Below are positions 10,636 through 21,330 of a stretch of 64,000 nt of DNA, in pieces. The notes below the pieces were generated by a model. That model was not told where the DNA came from and ran no database searches. It saw only the letters and a list, made by a program, of their open reading frames with translations. Origin of the DNA: Hydnum rufescens UP504 (taxonomy: Eukaryota; Basidiomycota; Agaricomycetes; Cantharellales; Hydnaceae); assembly GCA_014904985.1 (NCBI GenBank), contig MU129065.1, positions 9,859 to 73,858 on the forward strand, given 5' to 3'. The first letter of the stretch is position 1, and every line of letters begins with the position of its first letter. Both the position numbers and the translations under genes were made by a program.

Positions 10636-13619
10636 TCATACCCAATGGTTTTCACTTCCACAAGTGAAGCATTTCTGGCTGGGCTTGTGGTGGCTCACTA
10701 TGGAGTCATCCTTCGGATAAGGATAGGTTTTTTCCACTGAATCCATGGTGCGTGATTTAGAGGTATAACAGCCCCGTGTATCCGTTCTGCAGTTTCTAGG
10801 GTGATTCTGTACGCTAAAGGCATCCTTGCTCACAGCATTCTGCTCATTGCTAGAGTAGTGGAATGCATCTTCCGGATTGTCTTCCTATGGGGAGTGGACT
10901 GAGCCGGCTTCAGCCTGTGGGTCGTCATCCACTGAAGCATGATGCACATGCTTGGGCTGCGCGAGCTTGTGAGAACGGAAGTGACATGAAGATTTCCACA
11001 TGGCTATCAGCGTATCCTCATACTGCTTGTATAGCATGAGGATGGACTCAATGGGAGGGCTTTCGCTCCAACGAAGCATGACATTCCATTCCAAGGGAGT
11101 GTTAAGCATGATAGCTGCAGTCTCTTCAGCACTATGAGGGGTGAAGCGATAGAATACCCGGGCATGCAGAATGCACCTCTGTATGTATTCTGTGGGCTTG
11201 TCACGGGGGTGTTTAGGTCCTCTGAAGACTTCGTTGTTGAAGTCAAGGTGCTGTTGAGTACTCCAGGCCACACCTAGAAAGGTGTTGAGAGCCCAATCAC
11301 TCAAGGAGCTCCAGCTGTACAGGATATCGTCCTTGAACGATTGAGAATGGGCTCTCCATGTAGCTGCTAAAGGGCCCTTAAATCTCATAGAGGCAATTAA
11401 AGGGAGGTGCTGGGCAACTTGAGGGCTGAGACAAGCTAGATCGTCCCTTTCATGGTCCACACTATAGCTTCTTCTGGGTTGCCATCCCACTCGGGCATCT
11501 CGATCCATTTAAGGCGAGTATCCCAAACGAATCCTGAAGATGTTGGCTGAATGGCTGGGTTTGAGCTAACATCTCCGGAGGCCCAGGGGGTCCTGGCGGG
11601 CCAGGAGGTCCGGGACATCCGTGGTGGCCTCTCTGTGGGTCTGGCCCTTCAGAGGAGGAAGGCGACCCTGGAGGACCATCAGGAGGCATCCCTGGGGGCC
11701 TAGGCAGTGGGGTGATTGGATTGTTCCCAAGATCATTCTGCGGTTCGCCTGAAGGGCCCAGATTGGGAGGCATGGCCTCTGGGGGTTTGTTCCTGGATTC
11801 TCCATCTTCGACTCGAACTCCTGAAGCTATGGGCCCCACTGCTGGATCAGCTAATGTGCAAAGGGGCAGAGCTGTGGGACGGGAGCATTTGTAGTGGTCG
11901 TGAATGCTGGGGAGCTCAGCTAATTTCGTTTCTGAAGGTAAGTTTGCCGAGCCCCAGGCAGCGTTGTGAGGAATGGTTCTCAGCAAGCCTGCGTCAGCTA
12001 AGTTAGATCTGGCTATTAACTGGTCCATTGTGGGTGAGCAAGTTCCTATGGGCTCCCAGGACGGTTTGGCGGAAAAGGCTCTGCTAGGAGTGAACTCTTC
12101 CCAATTCTCCTGTCTGATGGTCAGGTCTTCCATAGGCTGAAAGACTGCAGATGTCATTTCAAAGGCTCATATGGCTTCGGACTTGGCGAAACAAGCCTCC
12201 AAGTTCTGCGTGGCCTTAAAGGCATTTCTGAGATTCTCACCTAAGGACGAGACACTTCTTGAAAGAGCTTGCAGCCCTGGGGACCTTCCAACCGAGGGCC
12301 AGGAGCGACCAGAGTGTTGCCCCAAAGGGTCTGCAGGCCTAGGGGTTTCGTTTTCTAGGGAGATTTCCCTCCAAGCATTAGGGGACACGTCAAGATCCAC
12401 TGAAGTGGCTCAGAATTCAGCCACTGATATGGTAGCGCAGTGCTCTACTGGTGGAGTGGGCAAAGGAGTAAAGTCTCAATGGGGGTCCTCCAGTCCCTTG
12501 GGGCTGTGGGATGCTGAGACAGGAAGCTCGATCGATGGAATTATTACGGAGTAAGGGTCCTCAGATGTGAATAGACCTAGGTGGTGGGGCCCCTCCGATG
12601 TCCTCGGTAGGGGTTTGACTCCCAGGGCAGATTCAACCAGGACCTCGTGGTGATCGAATTTATGCGCATAATTCCCATGAAGGGGTGGTGTGTGGTTCGC
12701 AAAATCATGGCTTGTCCAGAGATGTCTTTCATAGCGTGTCCCAACCTAGATCGGTGGCTCTATGGCTAATCTTATGGTGGGGCTGGTGGGGGTCCATCCA
12801 AGCTTGGTGTAGTCGCTTCAACAAATCGGGCATAGGAGGGAGTGATGATAGGGATCCCATGGGTGATTTACCCGATAGTTCGACGCCATCGTGCAAAGCT
12901 TTCAACTTTACTAGGCAAGCTAGAGTAAGCTCCACTCGCAGCTTCAAAAGTTTGTCTGCGATCTTAATTTCTTCTATCGAGCCAGCGCTTCTCAGCTTAA
13001 GTTGGTACTGCAAATCCACGTCGACAACAAAATGCTGTTTTTCTCCTCCCATTAAAGCAACAGCATCCTTAATGACCAACTCCAAAGTGGATACAGAAAG
13101 CTGTATATTATGCATTAGATCTTCTTGTAACATCCAACTACTTGTATCTATGCTTTCTTCGAAGTAGTAGGTGTAATACTCAGATGGGGAGAACTTCATC
13201 CAGGTTGATAGGAACTGGTATACAGAGATGGGGAGGGTGGTCTGTGGGTCCTGGTAGCCTTCTAGGGCTAAATCCAGGCATGAGGTAATTTCCTGGAATC
13301 AGATTAGGTTTCGCATTTGGGGAGGCAGGTATAAACATTCTGTGGTAGCTGGATGAAACCTGGCACCTGCTTGTGTGAAAGGGGCCTGCATATGTGGTGG
13401 GATGTCTCTTGACAGCGACAAGAGGATTCACCAGCTCGACAACGCTGCTGGCTGGGTGAGCAAATGCTCAGACAGCGCTGGGGATGGGCCTGGGGCAAGG
13501 GGCGATAAAGGAGCGCTGGAGGGTCTAATTATAATAGGAGGGCGTCCTAGGTCACTGCTGAGCGTCAAAGGGTCTGTAGGGAGGTCGGGGAGGCAAGGCA
13601 TTGAGAAGAAATAGGTCAC
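10636..13619 (-). pseudogene. gag: Gypsy gag (capsid/nucleocapsid), broken
   Basis: Gag forms the particle shell and packages the RNA. The capsid-like part (about 11,520-10,900) shows MPEWDGNPEEAIVW, a pattern typical of basidiomycete gypsy gags, then TWRAHSQSFKDDILYSW and a Pro/Ser linker. The nucleocapsid CCHC knuckle lies at 10,620-10,670 (CFTCGSENH..EC) with a TGA at 10,636 inside it where Arg is common. Upstream is a Gly/Pro-rich stretch (11,560-11,700) and an N-terminal part with YYTYYFEE (12,730-13,199). TGA at 12,167 and at least two frame changes (about 11,480-11,520 and around 13,200) disrupt it. The start codon is not clear. 10,349-10,635 is the gag-pol linker with no motif. Confidence 0.75.
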
Positions 13620-13622
13620 CTC

Positions 13623-13640
13623 ATCGGCTAGAGGGAACCA
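13623..13640 (-). other. Putative primer binding site
   Basis: One base inside the LTR end, the minus strand reads TGGTTCCCTCTAGCCGATG. It begins with TGG, the complement of a tRNA CCA end, at the position expected for a minus-strand primer site. I could not match it to a particular tRNA. Confidence 0.5.
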
Positions 13641-13641
13641 A

Positions 13642-14235
13642 TGTAACGAGTGTGCTGAGTTAGGGTGCGTGGGTTGAGGTCGAGAGGTGTATGAGGTGAA
13701 ACCTGATGGCAGCAGTCAACTCTACATGATCGACGCTCGCCTACCATGTAGAGGGTAACGGAAGAAGAGAGAGTAGCCTGGAGTATGAGAGTAAGTGGGT
13801 CCTATGGAAGCAAGAGCAAAAGCAGTATGATCGGTGCTGGCCTCTCATACTGTCCTTGTATGCATGTTGGGTGCTAGCCTTCCCGTGTTTGGAGACAGAA
13901 AGGAAGGGGAAGGGAGGATGGTGGGGGAGGTGATGCTTAAGGGATAGTAGTCGCGACGAGCCGTGTAACAAGCCAACGAATAGACACTACTGCATAGGCT
14001 TACCTCTTGATCATCTATGGTACAGCCCAAGAGAGTTGGAAGATGAGAGTGAGAGCGCAAGATGATGCAGCTAGGTCATATTGTTTGTGTGAATGGCTAC
14101 TAGGACGAAACAGTGATCTTAGCTAAGAGCGAGTAGAGCATGAAAGAGAAGATGCATTCTCTGCAGTGAACACCACGGCTTACGAAGATGAGAACTAATT
14201 ACATAAGACTTAGCGCACCGAGCCTAAGTGTTACA
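13642..14235 (-). repeat. 5' LTR of the gypsy element
   Basis: A 594-bp segment bounded by TGTAAC and GTTACA, an inverted 6-bp terminal pair of the TG..CA type. It abuts the primer site on one side and unrelated sequence on the other. No second copy lies in the window, so the boundaries rest on the terminal pair and the position of the primer site. It carries several short open frames that I take as chance. Confidence 0.75.
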
Positions 14236-15172
14236 TGCACATTGAGGTCCCATTTTGCTTCAGCAAATTCCTTCACCTAAGTTATATTGTACTTGTGTCA
14301 AGCAGATCTATTGCTGTGGCTTCATGGCTGGTCTATGCTCTGCCACAAGTGGGGGGTCCTGAGTACATGGCCAGTCTAATTTCATTCACACATCATAAAA
14401 CCATTCCTCACATGACAGCAGATGTCAACAAGAATTGATGGCACTGTGAGGGAAACAGCAATAACCCAGTGGCAGCAACGGACCCAGTAAGGAATAGTAT
14501 GTGAAAAGGTCATATTAAAAGATGGCACCTCTAGCCATTCTTCAGCCCTATTGGAGCAGAGGAATGTGATTAAACACTTTTAAATTATGGAAAGGGGTAA
14601 TTCAGTAGTCTCATCAGACCTGGTTGCCAGACACCTAGAAGTTGGACACTTGGCCATAACTTCTTTAATTCTTGGAATTTTTGCATAAAATCAGGGCCAG
14701 CAGCATTGTCTCAATTAGACACATTGGTCAGTCAATGATGAAGAAAATTCATGAAGAAATGGCTGTAAAATCCTCCCAAGAAGGCAATATTAATATTTTA
14801 ATTGCTCAATTTCTATGCTCCTTGCATCACATAGTCATTCCTCAATTGATAGTTGATCCTCTGAGCACTCTAAGTAATCTACTTGCTTCTTGTGGCCATA
14901 GAATTCCCAATATGGGAAGTTGGGATTTCTTGGTACATATTCTGGAGATTGGGCAAGACCTTGTCACCCAGTTGACATGGATTCCTCACAATTCTTCAGA
15001 ATCCTCACCAATCATGTAAATATTTTGGAATATCAGAGCCATGATTCCAACCTACCAGTATGTGAAAAGTGCAGTCTGGAGTATGGCTGGTGCTACAGTT
15101 CAATTAAGCAAAAGTGTCCATCCATAATTTTTTTTTCAATCAGTCTAACCAAATGAATAGTATGACAATGAA
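14236..15172. other. No recognised gene
   Basis: An open frame at 14,672-15,019 (+) encodes about 115 residues without a motif I know, and a shorter one lies at 14,235-14,438. The sequence is AT-richer than the gypsy element. It may be the flank of the KDZ-type element that ends at 25,946. Confidence 0.35.
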
Positions 15173-15819
15173 TCACAGTGTTTCTAAGATCTGTTTAAGA
15201 TGGTCCTTCACGTCTTCAAGTTTTGTTTCAGCCTCATTCTTCCACTGTAGAGCCACCTGAAGTTCCTCATCCTTTTCTGCCAATCATCTTTCAAGTACCA
15301 CAACATAATCCTCAAGTTCTTGATGTCCCAGGCAGTGACTCTGCATGGGAGTTGATACTGAGACTGTGTCCTGCCTAGATAATCCCGATCCCACAGATAG
15401 ATGCTGAGCAGAGGATTGCTGTAGGGTGGGTGTGTGTGGATGAATGACAGGGGATTCCTGGTTTTGAGGAGGTGGGGTCCTTGGAATGAAGAGGTGAAGA
15501 TCCTCATCTGACCATCCTGGTTGACATGAATGTAAATACAACTAGATGTAAAAACAATGGATTCTTTACTCCAAAATTTGCATGATCGTTTAGGCACTCC
15601 ACAAAAATAAAACCCCTTGCCCTGCGATTGCTCTTGAGTTGAGTAGCAATGAAGAGCTAATAGTAAAATTAGTACTTTGGAAGACAAAGTACAACAGTGA
15701 TAACAGGTGCACCCAAAAGACTTATGGGTACACAGCTGATCCACACAATGGCAGACTAGTCTGCCTTCAACATAGTGTAATTCATCAGATCTCCACATTG
15801 ATGGCATAGTGTTCCTCAT
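15173..15819 (-). pseudogene. GRF zinc-finger / coiled-coil protein (G1)
   Basis: The first exon holds a GRF-type zinc-finger signature, GKGFYFCGVPKRSCKFW (about 15,630-15,570). GRF fingers bind single-stranded or structured nucleic acid in several DNA-processing proteins. After a probable intron, a second frame (15,541-15,173) has a Pro/Ser/Gln-rich linker and ends in a charged coiled coil (LAEKDEELQVALQ...ETKLEDVKDHL). An in-frame TGA at 15,284-15,286 splits the coiled coil where the context suggests Arg. Gene G2 at 60.2-59.2 kb has the same order (GRF, linker, coiled coil), which supports this model. The role is unknown, and the gene may be KDZ element cargo. Confidence 0.6.
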
Positions 15820-16282
15820 TCACAGAATCAAATTTGGTGAAAACGAAATGAAGGCTTCCACCAACATGATGATTGTGGGCCTTGCCAAAAGCACAGCCAG
15901 CAGTCTTGCTGCCTCCAATGCAGACATGTCCCATGCAAGGACTGCCAATCCTATTGATGCAAGTAGGAGTGGCAGTCTTGCTGCCTCAAGTTCAACATCA
16001 GAGATGCTGGCAATGACTTCTCACTCTGTCACTAGCAGAGAGGGAAATCTTGCCTCATCAAGCTCTGTGAATGGCATCTTGGCGTCTGACTCCACTCCTC
16101 ATGCTGGCAGAGAGGGATGTCTGCCTATGGAAGATAAGATACCTTTGACTTGGGATGAAAAAGGAGAGGTTGTCCAGTACCCTGTTGGTCATCACAACAC
16201 AGTTGCACCATTCCCTCATTGTGTAGTCTGGGGTCTTTCGCACAACACTGTGGCTCAGAAGTTCAGTGAGTTTTATCTCTGA
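15809..16282 (+). CDS. Hypothetical Ser/Ala-rich protein
   Basis: A 157-codon plus-strand frame diverges from G1 and slightly overlaps its 5' end. It is rich in Ser, Ala and Thr (SGSLAASSSTSEMLAM, REGNLASSSSVNGILA) with an internal repeat of about 30 residues built on S(R/H)..G(S/N)LA.SSS. The frame opens with GTG, so the real start is unknown or upstream splicing is involved. It could be a 5' exon of A1, which resumes at 20 kb. Open frame continues in the 16,300-16,590 flank (SAPWYAYIP). Confidence 0.35.
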   Translation: MFLIHRIKFGENEMKASTNMMIVGLAKSTASSLAASNADMSHARTANPIDASRSGSLAASSSTSEMLAMTSHSVTSREGNLASSSSVNGILASDSTPHAGREGCLPMEDKIPLTWDEKGEVVQYPVGHHNTVAPFPHCVVWGLSHNTVAQKFSEFYL

Positions 16283-16618
16283 TTATTAAAATATCAAGTA
16301 TTGATCCCAATGTCTCATATGTACATTTTGTAGAAGCACCATTGAAGGCAACCCGTATCTACAATATATCAGAATGGTCACTGGTGTACACCAATTCGCT
16401 GTGGCATTTTCAGTTTTTGGGAGATTGGCATGGCACCCAAGACATTTACAGTGAGGCAGGCAATGCTCCTCAGCCTAGTACCTGACCCAGCCCCCTCATT
16501 TCTCCCACTGACTTCACAACCATCCCCCATATGTTGAACAAATCAGCCCCATGGTATGCATATATCCCATGTTCCCACTTCAATCTGCCTATGTTCAACT
16601 CAGTCAGCCACAAATGTA

Positions 16619-16667
16619 GGTCTAGTTAGATATTATGAGCCTTGCATTTATATAGTCTAACTAGAGG
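16619..16667. repeat. E3 left subterminal palindrome
   Basis: Arms TCTAGTTAGA (16,621-16,630) and TCTAACTAGA (16,656-16,665) are perfect reverse complements with a 25-nt loop, 25 bp from the element end. The loop word TTGCATTTAT is shared, inverted, with the right end. Confidence 0.8.
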
Positions 16668-16959
16668 TTTTGATGCTGGGGCCCCTGGGGCTGGCTAACC
16701 TGATTTCTGTGGTTCAGGCAGGGGCCCCTGGGGGCCCCTGTATGGGACTTCATGCATCAAACCAAGCTCCAACTTATAGATCTCAGCCGGGGCTCTCTCC
16801 AGTACCACAGTAGTATTATTCTTACATATCCCTCTGGGGTGGTATGTTTTATTTATAATCATTTATTTATTATTATTATTATTACTATACATATCCTCTG
16901 CACCTGACTCCCAATTGGGAATCAGACCGCCACCCAGCCCGTCTCTGGCATAATTTTCT

Positions 16960-18120
16960 GGAGGGGACCTAGAACAACAAATAATAATACATTAGTAAAA
17001 AAGAAAACTAGGGGGCCAAAAGAGCAGCAGAAGCTGCTCTTTGGCCCCCTTGTACATCCTGTAATTAAACACTTACTGGGTGCTTTGCCTGTCATCTCAC
17101 CAGTTGTGGGTGTTTGAGGGCTGGGCCCTCAGGTGCTGTTGTCAGTGGCTGAGCCTCTGTATTTTGTGTGGGGGGTGTTCACACAGGGAGGGAGAAGGTG
17201 CCTAGATCAATACATTAATTAAACAAAAAAAGAGGCAGCACCAAAAGAGCAGCAGAAGCTGCTCTTTTGGTGCCATCATACCTCCTGTAATTGAGAACTT
17301 ACCAGGTATTACCACACACTGACTGTGGCAGGTGTGTGGTACCGTATTTCCCCCATTGTTGTGTTCAGGCATTGGGTTCTTGGATCGGGTTGCAGGTGGC
17401 TGCACATGTCCATTTTTGGTCTTGGACCTTGGCTGTGTTCTTGTCAGGTGGGGTTTTGTGCATCGAGGGGAGACCTAGAATAATCAATAATACATTAGTT
17501 TAAAAAAAAGAAAAAAACAGAAGCAGTGCCCAAAGAGCAGCAGCAGCAGCTCTTTGGGCATCATTGTACATGCTGGGAGAAACTAACTACACCCGCCACA
17601 GCAGGTGTGGTCCTGTATTTAGTTCGTTGTCGTGCAGATTCGGGGTCTGGGTGGCTGCACACATTTGTATTCATCTCAAACCTCACTGGGTGGGGTATCA
17701 TGCAGTGGAGGTACCTAGATAATAAGACAATAGTAAAGAAAAAAAAAATGGAAGACAACACCAAAAGAGCAGCTGGTGCTGCTCTCTTGGCGCTGTCATA
17801 CACACCATACCTAATATTACCACACACCTGCTTTGGCAAGTGTGTGGCATCGTTGTATTGTGGATAGTCGAGCATCAAGGTCTTGTGTGGCTGTGCATGG
17901 GCCCATATGTCACCATGGGCCTTGTCTATGTATTCTTCGGGTGGGTGGGGTTTCGTGGTAGGAGAAAAGACCTAGAGAAATGAGCATGTTAATAATAATA
18001 ATAAAATCCAAGCAATGCCAAAAGAGCAGCTGATGCTGCTCTTTTGGTGCCATCGTGCAGACCTTAATTGACTTACAAGGCATCACTACACCCACCATGG
18101 TGGGTGTGGTCCTGTTGTAC
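16960..18120 (+). repeat. E3 left arm: five hairpin-pair units
   Basis: Each ~235-290-bp unit has hairpin H1 (AAAGAGCAGC..GCTGCTCTTT, 10-16-nt arms), then, ~60-75 bp later, hairpin H2 (ACACACC..GGTGTGT, 7-13-nt arms), then a CCTAGA word and an AT-rich spacer. H1 copies start near 17,025, 17,240, 17,525, 17,760 and 18,012. H2 copies start near 17,080 (weak), 17,305, 17,585, 17,818 and 18,087. Arms stay paired while the flanking sequence diverges. Confidence 0.8.
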
Positions 18121-18202
18121 TTCCCTTCATGTCTGTGTTGAGTAGATCTCAAGGATGCTACTCAATGCTGGCACTTTCTGGGATCAAAAGAGTGCCCAAT
18201 TG

Positions 18203-18345
18203 CATTTGGGATCTTGCATCTGGAGAACTGAAACTTTCCTTGACAGGACATATATCCACTGTATGCAGTCAGCCTGCAACATCCATATCTATTCTCTGCT
18301 GGAGAGGGGGACTTGGTGTTTTGATCGATTACTATAATGGCCTTG
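18203..18345 (+). pseudogene. Captured fragment of a PRP46/PLRG1-like WD40 gene
   Basis: At the centre of E3 the plus strand encodes IWDLASGELKLSLTGHIST, then, after a frame change, HPYLFSAGEGD. PRP46 (PLRG1), a WD40 protein of the spliceosomal NineTeen complex, has nearly the same run: a WD repeat ending in IWDLASG.LKLSLTGHISTV, followed by HPYLFSCGEDK. The fragment covers about one WD blade, lacks the rest of the gene and has a frameshift and a stop, so it is not a working gene. Its place at the axis of an inverted-repeat element suggests host-gene capture. Confidence 0.7.
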
Positions 18346-18431
18346 ACAAACATTCTTGGACCACTAGATTCATGTGAGATACATAGTATTTATTATTTGT
18401 TGCCCATCTAGGTATTTATTACCTATCTAGG

Positions 18432-19830
18432 TTTGTGCAGCCTGTAATTGGGCACTCTTTTGATCCTGGAAAGTGCCAGCATTGAGTGGTTTGTTTTGAG
18501 GCTTACCTAAGCCACATCTCTCATATATAGGACTCAACGCACAAAGACTGAGGGGGAAAACAGGATCACACACCCACTGCAGCAGGTGTGTGATCATATA
18601 AGGTGAGTGTCCATCCCAGTAGACACAACCATGCAAAAAGGGCAGCAAAAGCTGCCCTGCTCCTTTCACTAACTGACATCTTATTTCTATTCTAGGTTAT
18701 CATCTCCCACCTGAATGATGACCCATGTGAAACCTGTGGTGACCCCGGGAAGATTAACACGAACCAGACCCCATGCGAGAATCCGCATGTGTGCACAGCC
18801 CCCAAATGCACATGATGATGGATGAAATATGGTACCACACACCCGCTGTGGCAGGTGTGTGGTAATATATGATGAGTCATTTATTACAAACTGTACCATG
18901 GCGCCAAAAGAGCAGCATGAGCTGCTCTTTTGGTGCTGCCTGTTGTTTTTTAATACTAACATATTATTCATTATTCTAGATCCTCCTTCCTGTGCCAAAC
19001 CTGCCCTATGAGACCACAGATGAGGCCCCTGATGAAAATGCCAACATGCGCACCCACCCAAGACTGCACCCAAGGGCCCTGCCCCCAAACTTCGGTAATA
19101 TATGCGACAAGGGGTAAACCACAATACCAGACACCCACTGGTGTCTGGTACTCCAAGATATGTTTTTTTTTTATTTTTATTTTTGTGGTGCAAGAAGAGC
19201 AGCATAAGCTGCTCTTCTTATGATGCTTTACTAACACCCTTATTTTTCTAGATCTTGAACCCCGCACAAACCCCCAACACCAAACCCACGACCTGAAACC
19301 CCGCAAACTGAAACCCCATGAACTGAAACCCCACAAACCGAAACCCTGCAAACTGAAACCCATGACCCACAGCCCCACAACCCCAAACCCACCGAGTGAA
19401 ACCAAACCCCATGAATGAAACCACGAATGTTCGAGTACCACCCACCCACTGCGGCAGGTGTGTGGTACTCTCAAGGTAAGTTTTTTTTCCTAGAGCTACA
19501 ATTGCTTATATCTAACTAACACATCTTTTACTTTAGGTGACAAAATAGCCTCTCCCTGGACAGGAACCCACATGAACCTCCGAATCAGCCCCTGTGAGAT
19601 GTGTGCTCTGGGCCCCGGGCCACAACAAACATGTCAGCCAGGCCTGCCCCATGAGAATGAGCAATCGAGGCCATGCACAAACACGTGAACCAGACCCCAC
19701 ACAAACACGCAAACAAACCTTGCGTGTGCACCCCTGCTGTGGTGGGGGTGATCATTTAAGGTAAGTATTTTCATTTTGCTACAAGTGCACAAGAAGAGCA
19801 GCCACAGGCTGCTCTTCTTGCATGGGTGAG
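18432..19830 (-). repeat. E3 right arm: five inverted hairpin-pair units
   Basis: The same units run in the opposite direction, now H2 first and then H1. H2 copies start near 18,562, 18,835, 19,120, 19,437 and 19,726. H1 copies start near 18,637, 18,900, 19,188 and 19,785, and the copy after 19,470 has lost H1. The arm begins at 18,432-18,486, an inverted copy of 18,157-18,204 (AATGCTGGCACTTTC in the left arm, GAAAGTGCCAGCATT in the right). One unit has an internal AACTGAAACCCCATG-like 15-bp repeat (19,270-19,375). Confidence 0.8.
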
Positions 19831-19963
19831 CCTAGTGTATATAATAATAATGAATAAATAAATAAATAAATAATTGTAATGGCTAGGGGCCCCAGGGGCC
19901 CCTGGGCTGCTTGACCAGCCCCCTCAACTGAATTGCAGGGGCCCCTGGGGGCCCCCTGGGTCT

Positions 19964-20016
19964 GGTATCTAGTTAGAGCACATAAATGCAACCTTTGAAA
20001 TATCTAATTAGATACC
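19964..20016. repeat. E3 right subterminal palindrome
   Basis: Arms GGTATCTAGTTAGA (19,964-19,977) and TCTAATTAGATACC (20,003-20,016) pair over 14 nt with one mismatch, 21 bp from the element end at 20,037. Confidence 0.8.
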
Positions 20017-20021
20017 AATAA

Positions 20022-20813
20022 TTGGCTGACCAGGCTGAATTTGACTGGGATGTAGAGTGGGTACTCTGGTTTCATCAATGGGAGGTTCTTGCTGCTTGCA
20101 AGAGCAAGCCCACTCAGCACAGGGGTGCTCCCTATCACATCTTCCTGATGTTCAAGGCAGAGGGCAGGCACAATGCCTGTCAGGAGTACCTCAGGAATGA
20201 GTGGAGCTGATATTTGCTGACAGGTGTGGAGGATTACATCTGGGAGAAACCACTTCAAAATTTTGTTGGTGTTGTGGACATCTTTTACATCAATTGTGTG
20301 TATGCCCATGCCTCCTCAGAGGAAGAAGTCTCTCAACTCCTTGCTGTTGGCTCCCCCACTTTGAACAGAGAAAGTTCACTAGGTCAGATCATACTGGACT
20401 ATGAATGGTATCCCCCTATTCCTGTCAATAAAAATGCCCTGGTCCCTCAGAAGATGGATGTCACTGATATTTCAGCATCCTGGTATAGTGCTCATCTCAC
20501 TGCAGCACCTGCTGGTTCTGTAACCTGTTGGATGTGTTGTCTGGAGATGATGATTCTGGCTCACACTGATGGAATGGCTATTGGCAACCCAGTGAAGTCA
20601 CACTTCCAGGAGCCAATCTGGTGGACTACCAGCAGCATGATGGTGGCTGACCTTTGTTGGATTGCCAAGTGGAAACAGGCAGACATTCATAAGGAGGGGT
20701 TGCAACTCAAGACGCAAGACACAAGTGAGGAGACATTTGGGCAAATGAAAGGGAATGCAATTTGGAGAGTGATACTAGACTTGACCTTGGAGCAGCCATG
20801 GTATCCTAGCTAA
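20022..20813 (+). pseudogene. Unknown family A, copy A1 (3' part)
   Basis: I do not recognise this family. It shares with A2 (48.7-50.6 kb) the blocks W..HQ..(V/L)LAA, K.....AMYHMYLLFK (here APYHIFLMFK), a later VDIFYINCVYAHAS..E(I/V)..LLAVG block and a WYP..(N/L)....P block, in the same order. E3 has replaced or split the upstream part, so coding resumes right at the E3 border. A TGA at 20,208-20,210 interrupts it where the context suggests Arg, and a frame step follows. It lies upstream of B1 in the same order as A2-B2, so A and B are probably co-transmitted cargo. Confidence 0.6.
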
Positions 20814-21330
20814 AGCATAGTGTTCTCCATTGGTACTTGCTTTCCCTCCTACTCATTCTCACAGTGTTACTTATTGTTATCGTGATTCTTATCAGCTTTG
20901 TCCCTGTCATCCACATCAGTTCCAATCTCATGATCCACACACTCGCTGTCTGTGACCTCGTGGTGCATCCTCATCATCCCCATCCCTTTCATCTTTGTCT
21001 TTGTTGTCTCATTTCTCACCATACTCTCCACCATCATTCCTCCTTATATTCGCTCTCTGTTTTGTATTTCTTTTTGTATTCTCATGAATGTAATGCATTT
21101 ATGATACGATATTTGTTGACTCTAAACTTGGAGTGTTGAATGTCAAACTCCAAACTCCAAACTCCAAACTCTGAACTCCAAATGTTGAACTTCGAACTTT
21201 AACTCCAGGTTTTGAGGAGGCAACACACTCTGTTGCGTTGAATCTTCATGCCCATGCTTACCAACTGCTGCCTGATGATGACTGCACTTAGCACTCACAC
21301 CATGTTCACTTCTGTTTTTTTTCAAGCAAC
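20814..21330. other. A1-B1 intergenic region
   Basis: This stretch is non-coding as far as I can see, with a pyrimidine-rich block at 20,830-21,080. At 21,143-21,200 there is a short run of AACTCCAA units that decays into related words. Confidence 0.5.

Larger units (their letters stand above)
4862..14235 (-). mobile_element. Ty3/gypsy chromovirus LTR retrotransposon, truncated at its 3' end
   Basis: This LTR retrotransposon lies on the minus strand in the order LTR, primer site, gag, protease, reverse transcriptase, RNase H, integrase, chromodomain, C-terminal extension. Integrase after RNase H places it in Ty3/gypsy, and the C-terminal chromodomain makes it a chromovirus. Only the 5' LTR (13,642-14,235) is present. 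The 3' side stops inside coding sequence at the KDZ-1 terminus, so the missing 3' LTR is inferred to lie beyond KDZ-1, outside the window. Confidence 0.9.
16596..20037. mobile_element. E3: long-palindrome, non-autonomous KDZ-like element
   Basis: A 3,442-bp element whose two halves are inverted copies. Its ends are CAACTCAGTCAGCCA (left) and TGGCTGACCAGGCTG (right). These match the ends of the KDZ elements in this window, and each is followed inward by a palindrome (TCTAGTTAGA type) and GGGGCCCC-rich blocks. Inside, five hairpin-pair units face right in the left arm and five face left in the right arm, around a ~230-bp centre with a captured WD40 fragment. It has no transposase, so movement would depend on a KDZ enzyme supplied in trans. 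It splits gene A1. I found no matching 8-bp flanking duplication (CCTATGTT versus AATTTGAC), so the exact ends or later damage remain open. Confidence 0.7.

Noticed and set aside
11560..11720. Collagen-like GPPGPPGPP stretch
   Set aside because: It lies in the gag frame of the gypsy element as a Pro/Gly linker and is not a collagen gene.
7168..12560. Plus-strand frames across the gypsy element (for example 12,171-12,554)
   Set aside because: They lie opposite recognised gag-pol domains and have no motifs.
16960..19830. CRISPR-like array of regularly spaced palindromic repeats
   Set aside because: Unit lengths, a mirror-image arrangement, diverged repeats and the eukaryotic context exclude a CRISPR array.
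16596..20037. Helitron interpretation of the hairpin-bearing ends
   Set aside because: Helitrons have a TC start, a CTRR end and one 3' hairpin, without inverted repeats. Here both ends carry inverted copies and resemble the KDZ ends that have 8-bp duplications.
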